From positions 5,861-69,860 of the forward strand of contig NZ_CALJON010000040.1 of the NCBI RefSeq assembly GCF_937981445.1: a DNA stretch of 64,000 nucleotides, given 5' to 3'. The notes beneath the pieces were generated by a model. That model was not told where the DNA came from, searched no databases, and was given only the letters and a program-made list of their open reading frames with translations. How positions within the stretch are numbered: the stretch's first letter is position 1; the number at the start of each line of letters is the position of its first letter. The DNA is from an uncultured Veillonella sp. (GTDB lineage: Bacteria > Bacillota > Negativicutes > Veillonellales > Veillonellaceae). Positions 1-5,780 of this stretch are shown here, piece after piece. A program made the position numbers and the translations under genes.

Positions 1-2
1 TG

Positions 3-281
3 CGAACAATTCACATCAATGAAAACGCACCTGAGGAACTCCACCCTTTTATCTGCGCTCACGAATTGGGACATACAATATTACACCCTAAAATTAATAC
101 ACCATTTTTACGGAATAATACATTATTTTCAGTAGATAAAATCGAACGTCAAGCCAATACCTTTGCCGTTGAATTATTGCTTCCAGACAGTATATTACAA
201 GAACATGAGGATATTAACTTCTATGCCTTAGCTAAATGCCACGGTATTCCAAATGGACTTGAAAGCTTAAAATTTAAATGA
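3..281 (+). CDS. ImmA/IrrE-family metallo-endopeptidase, 3' part only
   Basis: The gene enters from the left edge, so its N-terminus is missing; 92 residues are readable up to a TGA at 279-281. Residues 20-24 of the fragment are HELGH, the HExxH zinc site of a metalloprotease. About 25 residues later comes ERQANTFAVELLLP, which matches the E-x-x-A-N-x-F-A segment that supplies the third metal ligand in the ImmA/IrrE (DUF955) family. In ICEs and phages these enzymes cleave a partner repressor to allow excision, and the integrase 1.8 kb downstream fits that role. The partner repressor would be expected just upstream, outside the window. The family call is firm; the role is inferred from context. 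Confidence 0.8.
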   Translation, partial: RTIHINENAPEELHPFICAHELGHTILHPKINTPFLRNNTLFSVDKIERQANTFAVELLLPDSILQEHEDINFYALAKCHGIPNGLESLKFK

Positions 282-358
282 GGTTCAATTTACTATTATT
301 TGTAAAGTTATAGAATTAAGACAACCTTTTTAATATAATGATTAAATCGAGGTGTTAT

Positions 359-1276
359 ATGGACTTTAAAAAACCTGAAAACAAACTTGCATTAGATTCT
401 GAAATCAAAAAACTCTGTCATGCTTATTCAAATATGCTATTAAACCTTAATAATACTGATCAACATAAAGCAGCATTATTATTTTATTGGTTAAGAGAGT
501 ATAAACAATTACTAAACAGAGAAAAAGGATTTAATCCAAACTACTTAAAAAAATATAATCGAGGAGACATCATTAATGTTAACTTAGGCTTTAACCCAGG
601 TTCAGAACAAGGTGGTCTTCATTATGCAATAGTATTAAGTAATACTCCCAAATCATCAGAAACTATTACCATAATTCCATTGAAAAGTAAAAAATCAGAA
701 GATTATATTCCTCGATATGGAGAAATTGATTTAGGTAGTGAGTTTATTGATATTTTTTCAGAAAAATCTAAGTCAATTCTTTTAAATTTTGATAATGAAT
801 TAGAGCTTTATAATGATTTAGTGAATCAAAAAAATAATTTAGCAAATGACTCTACAACAAAATTAGAACTAGCAAAAAGCTTTTATGAAACATTCAAAAA
901 TACTTTACGAAATTCTTCAAGTGAAGAAGAATTTGAAGCGATTCGCAAGACAGAAGAACCTAAATTAAAGGAAAAACTAAACGAAGTCCAACAATCTATA
1001 AAGAATTTAGAGCACACTAACGAAGAAATAAAAGAAAAAAGACAATTTATTGAGGAGACCTCTAATCTAGCAAAAGCACATATGGCTCATTTAAATACAC
1101 TAAATAGTGGTTCAATTGCACTTGTTAATCAAATAACTACTATAAGTAAAATGCGTATCATTAATCCTATTCGCTCTAAAGATACCTTATCTAAAATAAA
1201 ACTATCTCCACAAACACTAGATTTAATAGATAAAGAAATCTTAAAACTCTTTACCTATCAAAAATCTAAGAATTGA
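359..1276 (+). CDS. MazF/PemK-fold protein with long coiled-coil insertion
   Basis: This 305-residue protein starts at ATG 359, chosen over the in-frame ATG at 338 because GAGGTG at 349-354 is well placed for it. Residues 67-110 (RGDIINVNLG, then GSEQGG, then TITIIPLKSK) match the first strands of the MazF/PemK ribonuclease fold, and residues 250-300 (SGSIALVNQITTISKMRI...) match its last strand and helix. Between them, residues about 130-245 form a Lys/Glu-rich coiled coil, roughly tripling the usual 110-120-residue length. The Arg of the usual GGxRP motif is replaced (GGLHY), so RNase activity is uncertain. No protein antitoxin gene adjoins it. Instead a consensus promoter overlaps its stop codon and drives a repeat RNA. 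Fold is confident; toxin function is inferred. Confidence 0.75.
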   Translation: MDFKKPENKLALDSEIKKLCHAYSNMLLNLNNTDQHKAALLFYWLREYKQLLNREKGFNPNYLKKYNRGDIINVNLGFNPGSEQGGLHYAIVLSNTPKSSETITIIPLKSKKSEDYIPRYGEIDLGSEFIDIFSEKSKSILLNFDNELELYNDLVNQKNNLANDSTTKLELAKSFYETFKNTLRNSSSEEEFEAIRKTEEPKLKEKLNEVQQSIKNLEHTNEEIKEKRQFIEETSNLAKAHMAHLNTLNSGSIALVNQITTISKMRIINPIRSKDTLSKIKLSPQTLDLIDKEILKLFTYQKSKN

Positions 1277-1300
1277 CAATAAATATATATATGATATAAT
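1273..1300 (+). promoter_or_regulatory. Consensus sigma-70-type promoter of small RNA 1
   Basis: TTGACA at 1273-1278 and TATAAT at 1295-1300 are both exact consensus hexamers, separated by 16 bp. The -35 box overlaps the TGA stop of the upstream MazF-fold gene. Predicted transcription start is about 1307. Confidence 0.85.
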
Positions 1301-1306
1301 AACTAT

Positions 1307-1404
1307 ACAACTTAGCGGCTTGCCCGCCATACAATTAAGACTTTGTGACTTGCTCACAATACTTTAAAAGAGGTATTAGTTATTATAACTAATACCTCTT
1401 TTTC
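1307..1404 (+). ncRNA. Candidate small RNA 1: two 30-nt hairpin repeats plus terminator
   Basis: The predicted RNA is about 97 nt. It begins after a perfect promoter and ends at the terminator at 1367-1403. It holds two tandem 30-nt units (1310-1339 and 1340-1369). Each has a 4-bp stem around an identical CUUGC loop: GCGG/CCGC at 1315-1327 and GUGA/UCAC at 1345-1357. Two of the four stem pairs differ between units and both changes are compensatory (C-G to U-A, G-C to A-U), which argues that the RNA structure is what is conserved. No open reading frame with a ribosome site is present. The repeat-plus-terminator form resembles antitoxin RNAs of type III toxin-antitoxin systems, but here the RNA follows the MazF-fold gene. 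Confidence 0.75.
1367..1403 (+). terminator. Intrinsic terminator of small RNA 1
   Basis: A 16-bp perfect inverted repeat (AAAGAGGTATTAGTTA and its complement around a 3-nt loop) is followed by a T-run. The A-run on the left side could make it work in both directions. Confidence 0.9.
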
Positions 1405-1409
1405 CATTC

Positions 1410-1438
1410 TTGATATTATATTATTAATCTTATATACT
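1410..1438 (+). promoter_or_regulatory. Promoter of small RNA 2
   Basis: TTGATA at 1410-1415 and TATACT at 1433-1438 are each one mismatch from consensus with an ideal 17-bp spacer. Predicted start is about 1445, only 40 nt after the terminator of small RNA 1. Confidence 0.7.
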
Positions 1439-1444
1439 GTAGGC

Positions 1445-1531
1445 ATAAGGTAACAATAAGTTACTAAACAATATGAGAGTACTACTTGATAGTACAAATA
1501 AATGCCTACTCATTTGAGTAGGCATTTTTAG
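1445..1531 (+). ncRNA. Candidate small RNA 2: two spaced hairpins plus terminator
   Basis: A predicted RNA of about 85 nt holds two small hairpins: GTAAC/GTTAC at 1450-1464 and GTACTA/TAGTAC with a CTTGA loop at 1479-1495. They are spaced 29 nt apart and followed by a strong terminator at 1499-1530. The architecture repeats that of small RNA 1 (hairpin units about 30 nt apart, then terminator), and one loop (CTTGA) resembles the CTTGC loops there, although the sequences differ. It could instead be an attenuated leader of the zinc-ribbon gene that starts at 1561. The layout promoter, repeats, terminator, small gene is also that of type III toxin-antitoxin loci. Confidence 0.6.
1499..1530 (+). 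terminator. Intrinsic terminator of small RNA 2
   Basis: AAATGCCTACTC and GAGTAGGCATTT pair around a short loop and are followed by T5. It lies 30 nt before the zinc-ribbon gene. Confidence 0.88.
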
Positions 1532-1560
1532 TTGTAAATTTTATAAACTAAAGGATTCAT

Positions 1561-1884
1561 ATGAAAGACAAAATAAATATAACATTTCAAAAAGGTCCCC
1601 TTGCCGAACCGAAGCTTAAAGAAATATCAAAACTTTTACAAATATCCTTTGATTCAGATGATATTAAGGTAAAAGCAATCTATAATAATAGATTAGTTGG
1701 CAATGCAAAATATATAGATAATGAACTAGTTTGTAATAATTGTGAGTCATCATCTAATCAGTTTCAATTTATAATGCATGCAGTAACTGAAAATAAAGAA
1801 AGAGAAGTATACAAATGTCAACACTGTGGTCAAGATATATTTACCCTTTATGACTATCAGGATCATCCAAAGAAAACCTTTTAA
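1561..1884 (+). CDS. Small protein with C-terminal zinc ribbon, function unknown
   Basis: This 107-residue protein starts at ATG 1561, with AAAGGA a few bases upstream. I do not recognise the N-terminal 55 residues. The C-terminal half has two Cys-x-x-Cys knuckles (CNNC near residue 59 and CQHC near 92) separated by about 30 residues, the pattern of a treble-clef or zinc-ribbon fold as found in many small nucleic-acid-binding proteins. No enzyme motif is visible. It lies between the two small RNAs and the integrase, in the AT-rich element. It could be an accessory regulator of the element or a small effector controlled by the RNA gene directly upstream; neither role is shown by the sequence. 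Confidence 0.6.
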   Translation: MKDKINITFQKGPLAEPKLKEISKLLQISFDSDDIKVKAIYNNRLVGNAKYIDNELVCNNCESSSNQFQFIMHAVTENKEREVYKCQHCGQDIFTLYDYQDHPKKTF

Positions 1885-1895
1885 AATAAAAAATA

Positions 1896-1927
1896 TCCCC
1901 CATTATTGCTACCAACAATAATGAGGG
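1896..1927. terminator. Hairpin after the zinc-ribbon gene
   Basis: TCCC-CATTATTG pairs with CAATAATG-GGGA around a 7-nt loop, 12 nt after the stop codon. The T-rich stretch lies on the left, so as an intrinsic terminator it would work better for the minus strand. For the plus strand it may be a processing or protecting hairpin. Confidence 0.5.
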
Positions 1928-1943
1928 ACAATTGAATACGATT

Positions 1944-2026
1944 CCTAGAGCGAAACCGCATCAATCCGCAAATTGATTATAACACGCTCTAGGTTAGTTT
2001 GTCATACCTTATTAACTAACAAGGAG
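1944..2026 (+). promoter_or_regulatory. Structured leader of the integrase gene (possible ribosome-site switch)
   Basis: CCTAGAGCG at 1944-1952 pairs exactly with CGCTCTAGG at 1985-1993, enclosing a smaller ATCAAT/ATTGAT hairpin. Next, GTTAGTT at about 1993-1999 pairs with AACTAAC at about 2014-2020, just before the ribosome-binding site AAGGAG at 2021-2026. The segment CGCTCT could instead pair with the ribosome-site segment GGAGCG at about 2023-2028. The two pairings exclude each other, so translation of the integrase could be switched by the leader. This is read from base pairing only. Confidence 0.45.
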
Positions 2027-2037
2027 CGTGATTTTTT

Positions 2038-3201
2038 ATGTGGTGTGAACCGTACACAGCTAAAGATGGCACTATAAGTTATAAATACAGCGAACGCTAT
2101 ACTTGTCCTTATAGTGGTAAATTAAAAAAGGTTTCTGTTACTTATTCCAAAAATTCTAGGCAAGCCGAAAAAGCAGCCTATACTGAATTACAAGAAAAAA
2201 TACAAAAAATTCTCAACGCCGATATTTATGCAGAACGAACACTAGATTCTTTATTGACAGAATTTATTAACTCACGTAAGCCGTTTGTTAAGCCTACAAC
2301 TAACCATGGCCACTTACAGAAACAACGTGCTATTAATAATTTATTACCAAAAGATATTCTAATCTCAAAATTAACAACCGCACTGCTGCAAACAAACTTA
2401 TGTAAATTCTTAGAAGATAATTCATACAGTTACACACGATCATTATTTTGTCTGATACATCAATCATTCAAGTATGCCAAAAGATTAGGCTACATAAAAG
2501 AAATATCATTTATTGAAAATGTAGAGTTGCCAAAACCGCAAAAAACTGTAGAAGAAGTAAAAAAAGAACGGGCTAAATTCTTAACTAAAGATGAGCTTGC
2601 TGACATTCTTGAACGAATAAGAAATATAAATGTCTATGTTTCATTAATCTGTGAATTTCAATCTTTAACTGGATTACGTATAGGCGAGCTATTGGCTCTT
2701 AGACGTCAAGACTTTGACAGAAAAAATAAAACTATAGATGTTAATGGTACATTAACATCTCGTTACACTATAAAAGATGGCGAAATTAGGCTATCACCTA
2801 AAAACTCTTATTCAATTCGCACAGTTAGTTTAAGTTTACGAGCTATTCAAATTTTACACCGCTTCATTATGGCCAACAACACACGTAAAGTACTTAATGA
2901 AAAATATAATCCTGAAAACTACATTTTCACTACTGACGGTGGCAAACCATACGATGTCCATTTCATTAATAAAATCATTAAACGTACTGGCTTTTATAAG
3001 CCCGTCAGCACACACACATTTCGTCATACACACATTTCCCTTTTAGCAGAAGCCAACGTTCCTCTAAAAGCGATAATGGAGCGTGTAGGACACAATGAAC
3101 CAAGAACTACATTATCGGTCTATACTCACGTTACAGAAGCAATGAAGCAACAACTAGATAACGCTATAAACAATATAAGTCTTGTTATCGCCAATAAATA
3201 A
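2038..3201 (+). CDS. int: Tyrosine recombinase (integrase) of the tRNA-Ser element
   Basis: This 387-residue protein catalyses site-specific integration and excision. An N-terminal arm-binding-type domain (residues about 1-60, including YTCPYSGK and a basic helix) is followed by a SAM-like core-binding domain (about 65-165) and the catalytic domain. The catalytic residues are visible: Arg214 in TGLRIGELLALR, the HTFRH box with His326 and Arg329, His352 in GHNE, and the nucleophile Tyr362 in SVYTHV. The length is normal for ICE and phage integrases. AAGGAG at 2021-2026 supports ATG 2038. The gene ends 190 bp before the 3' end of tRNA-Ser and is followed by its own terminator and a row of short repeats likely to be recombinase sites. 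Confidence 0.93.
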   Translation: MWCEPYTAKDGTISYKYSERYTCPYSGKLKKVSVTYSKNSRQAEKAAYTELQEKIQKILNADIYAERTLDSLLTEFINSRKPFVKPTTNHGHLQKQRAINNLLPKDILISKLTTALLQTNLCKFLEDNSYSYTRSLFCLIHQSFKYAKRLGYIKEISFIENVELPKPQKTVEEVKKERAKFLTKDELADILERIRNINVYVSLICEFQSLTGLRIGELLALRRQDFDRKNKTIDVNGTLTSRYTIKDGEIRLSPKNSYSIRTVSLSLRAIQILHRFIMANNTRKVLNEKYNPENYIFTTDGGKPYDVHFINKIIKRTGFYKPVSTHTFRHTHISLLAEANVPLKAIMERVGHNEPRTTLSVYTHVTEAMKQQLDNAINNISLVIANK

Positions 3202-3202
3202 A

Positions 3203-3236
3203 AAAAGAGCCCCTACACACTGTAGGAGCTCTTTTC
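3203..3236 (+). terminator. Intrinsic terminator of the integrase gene
   Basis: AAAGAGC-CCTACA pairs with TGTAGGAGCTCTTT around CAC, directly after the TAA, with T4 on the right and an A-run on the left. Confidence 0.85.
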
Positions 3237-3240
3237 TCAT

Positions 3241-3364
3241 AGGGGCAGTTGTAGGGGCAAGATAGGGGCAAATGGTTGCAACATCAGTCAACCACTTACA
3301 ACTTCTATTTTCTCAAATACCCTTATATTATCTAGCTTTGCAACGTGTTGCAACTTAATGCAAC
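3241..3364. repeat. Short direct repeats in the probable attachment region
   Basis: AGGGGCA occurs three times (3241-3247, 3253-3259, 3264-3270), and TGCAAC four times (3277-3282, 3339-3344, 3349-3354, 3359-3364). The last three TGCAAC copies are exactly 10 bp apart, so they lie on one face of the helix. Position between integrase and tRNA 3' end suggests arm-type integrase or excisionase sites. Confidence 0.55.
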
Positions 3365-3388
3365 TATCTGCAAAAGCCTAAGTTTTGA

Positions 3389-3477
3389 TGGCGGAGAGGG
3401 TGGGATTCGAACCCACGGCCCCTTGCGGAGTCACTGGTTTTCAAGACCAGCTCCTTAAACCACTCGGACACCTCTCC
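3389..3477 (-). tRNA. tRNA-Ser(UGA)
   Basis: On the minus strand the acceptor stem GGAGAGG (from 3477) pairs with CCTCTCC (3399-3393), followed by discriminator G and an encoded CCA (3391-3389). The anticodon loop reads CTTGAAA, giving anticodon UGA. A long variable arm (about TGACTCCGCAAGGGGCC region) and the T-loop GTTCGAATC confirm a class II serine tRNA of 89 nt. Its 3' end faces the integrase, so it is the probable integration target. Confidence 0.97.
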
Positions 3478-3708
3478 ATATTAAATTGTACTATAATATA
3501 ATACTCTTTTTTCTCCAACAAATCAAGATATATTTATAAATTTCCCACGTATTGCTCCCTATCTGCGTCTATGTTCATGATAATTATGTCTCTAGTTAAC
3601 CAAAACAATTAAACTTTTCATGAATAACTTCATTCCTAAGAATATTTTATGATATTATTTAAGTATAAAATTATCAACGCTCACTCTGTTCAGAAGGAGG
3701 CTCTTTTC

Positions 3709-4902
3709 ATGAAACGTTTTACTCTACTGTGCATTATAGGTGCTTTTTTATTTTCTTTACAGCCTGTAACCTATGAAGCTGCTTCACCAACACAAGTCAT
3801 TGTCAAATTCTTCACTTCATTAATAAGCAACGAGGTGAAAGAAAACGACAAAGCAACGAAATCAACACCAAAAGGGACACATTCCTCCGGCAATGCTAGC
3901 AAGCACACCGATTCTGCTGATGATACCACAGAATGGGTGTCAATTAATCCTAAAGATTCTTACCTAAAAAACGTCTATATTAATATGGACGATATTAGAG
4001 AACATAGTGATCCTAATGCTATGCCTGTACGAGTGAAATCGATTCACAAAGATACTGGCACCTATACTATTAAATATCTATTAGCCTTCAAAGATGCTCA
4101 ATATGTGCGCGTTGAAAAAACGGAAACCTATAATTTAAAGTCTGGCCAATTCTTAGGTACTACCCCAGCTTATACAGGGCGTTATGATTCCATAAATGGT
4201 CCTATAATTACGAAGATTTTTGAACTTCAAGAAGATGTAGCCTTAGACGAAGAAGATGCACTGCACGAAGAACAAGAAGCTAAAGAAAACGCCATGCTCT
4301 ATATGTCCATTATAGCCGCTGTTATTCCACTCATTGTGGGTGGCCTTATCGGTGCCTTTGTGGGCCATCGCAAAGCCAAAAAGGCAGTCTTACCCCTCTT
4401 AGTTCTACTCTTGCTAGCTAATCCCATAGCTCAAGCCGAGGATTGGGTAAAAGTGCCAACCGATGACAGTTCTGTCAATATGTATCTTGATGCTGATGAT
4501 ATAAAAAAATCATTAGATAATAAAGCCATTGAAGCGGCCGTAAAAATCGAATATCTCAAAAACCCTCAATACTTTTACGTGCAAAATGTTCTTTTTCTAC
4601 CAGATAATTTATATTTAGGCGTCAATAATACAACGATTACGGATACAGCAAAAAATGAAACTAGAAAGCTTTTTATCGCTGGTGGCTTTGATGGCAATAA
4701 AAAATTTGTTTATTCCGATCTTGCCAAAGAAGCCTGGCGTATTCGCCATGAACTAGAGCAGGCTAAAGCAGCCGAAGAAGCTGAGATAGCACGTCAAGAA
4801 CAGCGTAAATCCCTCTTTATCCTCCTTGGCATTAGCATTGTCTCACTCCTCATAGGTGGTGGTATAGGCTTTGCTATAACCAATCGTCGAAAAAGTTCAT
4901 AA
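3709..4902 (+). CDS. Secreted membrane-anchored protein made of two tandem signal-domain-TM units
   Basis: Start ATG 3709 follows AAGGAGG at 3694-3700; the in-frame ATG at 3649 lacks a ribosome site and would hide the signal peptide. The 397 residues fall into two like units. Unit 1: a signal peptide (1-25), an extracytoplasmic domain opening with EWVSINP, and a membrane helix near residues 200-220 (MSIIAAVIPLIVGGLIGAFV). Unit 2: a second signal-like stretch (VLPLLVLLLLANPIAQA), a domain opening with DWVKVPTDD that shares the Y/M-x-N/D-DDI pattern with unit 1, a charged helix, and a C-terminal membrane helix before NRRKSS. The protein looks like an in-frame fusion of two tandem paralogues. 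The domain family is not recognised and function is unknown. Confidence 0.7.
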   Translation: MKRFTLLCIIGAFLFSLQPVTYEAASPTQVIVKFFTSLISNEVKENDKATKSTPKGTHSSGNASKHTDSADDTTEWVSINPKDSYLKNVYINMDDIREHSDPNAMPVRVKSIHKDTGTYTIKYLLAFKDAQYVRVEKTETYNLKSGQFLGTTPAYTGRYDSINGPIITKIFELQEDVALDEEDALHEEQEAKENAMLYMSIIAAVIPLIVGGLIGAFVGHRKAKKAVLPLLVLLLLANPIAQAEDWVKVPTDDSSVNMYLDADDIKKSLDNKAIEAAVKIEYLKNPQYFYVQNVLFLPDNLYLGVNNTTITDTAKNETRKLFIAGGFDGNKKFVYSDLAKEAWRIRHELEQAKAAEEAEIARQEQRKSLFILLGISIVSLLIGGGIGFAITNRRKSS

Positions 4903-4984
4903 CTAAAATGTTCTATTCAAGAAATGTAAGGTTTTAAAAGTTTTAAAGCCAACCAATTACTTCAATAGATTTTCAAATTCATAT

Positions 4985-5052
4985 GTAAAAAATGCTATAC
5001 ACCATGAGCCCCCCAGACCTAAAGGGAGACGTGGCGTATAGCATTTTTTAAT
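4985..5052. terminator. Bidirectional terminator between convergent genes
   Basis: AAAAATGCTATAC-CCA on the left pairs with TGG-GTATAGCATTTTT on the right, enclosing a loop that has its own C-rich/G-rich pairing. A-run and T-run flank it, suiting both the secreted-protein gene and the convergent acetyltransferase gene. Confidence 0.8.
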
Positions 5053-5055
5053 TAT

Positions 5056-5169
5056 ACTGAACCTGCTACTAAATCATATACTGAACAAACTTCTAAGATA
5101 TATACTAAGCAAGCTACTAAGTTATATACTAAGCAAGCTACTAAGTTATATACTGAGCAAGCTACTGGG
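5056..5169. repeat. 24-bp tandem repeat, about 4.8 copies
   Basis: Units start at 5056, 5080, 5104, 5128 and 5152. Units 3 and 4 are identical (ACTAAGCAAGCTACTAAGTT then ATAT); the others diverge. It lies just downstream of the acetyltransferase stop codon and every minus-strand frame contains stops. Confidence 0.85.
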
Positions 5170-5177
5170 CCGTCCTA

Positions 5178-5630
5178 TTATAAATTGATTTCATAGTTTA
5201 GCCATTCTGTATTTTCTTCAGCACAGATGCCTTTGTAAAACTTCTTACCTGCTTCATTCCAGTCTGCCACAGTCCATTTAATTTGCGTGCAACCTTGTGC
5301 TTTGGCCTCTTCTTTTAATGCGGCCATGAGCTTAGTTCCTAATTCTTGGCCTCGATACGCTTCATCTACATAAAGCTCTTTCATATAAATAGCCGGCTTA
5401 TTCTGTGCCGTGTACATTAAATAATAATACACGAGCATACCTGCAATTTTACCGTCCACTTCAGCAACTAAACAATAAAATAAAGGTTCATCTGTATCTA
5501 AACCTTTTTCTAACACAATCTCAGGGGTAATATTAAAACTATTTATATATTTTTCAAATACTGCTAAGCCCTTCATTAATTCAAATACGTCTGCCACATC
5601 TTCTTTTCTAGCTTTACGAATAATTGTCAT
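5178..5630 (-). CDS. GNAT-family N-acetyltransferase, diamine/thialysine type
   Basis: This 150-residue protein transfers an acetyl group from acetyl-CoA to an amine. It matches the SSAT-like branch of the GNAT family. An N-terminal IIRKARKEDVADVFELMKGLA strand-helix is followed by IYMKELYVDEAYRGQELGTKLM, which contains the R/Q-x-x-G-x-G/A acetyl-CoA pyrophosphate loop in the variant form RGQELG. The C-terminal WTVADWNEAGKKFYKG is the typical W-N-x-x-A-x-x-F-Y motif. Spermidine/spermine or thialysine acetyltransferases share this layout, so polyamine acetylation is possible, which would fit the speF-potE pair elsewhere in the window; substrate is not shown. GAGG six bases before ATG supports the start. 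It stands alone, convergent with the gene to its left. Confidence 0.85.
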   Translation of the reverse strand: MTIIRKARKEDVADVFELMKGLAVFEKYINSFNITPEIVLEKGLDTDEPLFYCLVAEVDGKIAGMLVYYYLMYTAQNKPAIYMKELYVDEAYRGQELGTKLMAALKEEAKAQGCTQIKWTVADWNEAGKKFYKGICAEENTEWLNYEINL

Positions 5631-5780
5631 ATGTAACCTCGTTTCTTTAACATCCTATTACAACAATACTATAAGTAATGCCCCCTATAATTGTATCCCT
5701 CTATAACTAGCGCTATATAGCTATAGGGCTATAACACAATCTGCCTATGTGCTACAACAAAGAGGGCTAACACAATATCT

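Larger units (their letters stand above)
1..3390. mobile_element. Integrative element, tRNA-Ser-proximal end (left end outside window)
   Basis: A tyrosine integrase gene at 2038-3201 is the last gene before the 3' end of a tRNA-Ser gene, which lies on the opposite strand at 3389-3477. This is the usual arrangement for an element integrated into the 3' end of a tRNA gene. The preceding genes (ImmA/IrrE-type protease, MazF-fold protein, small RNAs, zinc-ribbon protein) are typical accessory cargo and are very AT-rich. The distal end, which should carry a copy of the tRNA 3' segment, would lie left of base 1. Element class (prophage, ICE or satellite) cannot be told from this part. Confidence 0.75.

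Noticed and set aside
3241..3364. CRISPR array suggested by clustered short repeats
   Set aside because: The units are 6-7 bp, without spacers of constant length and without cas genes nearby.
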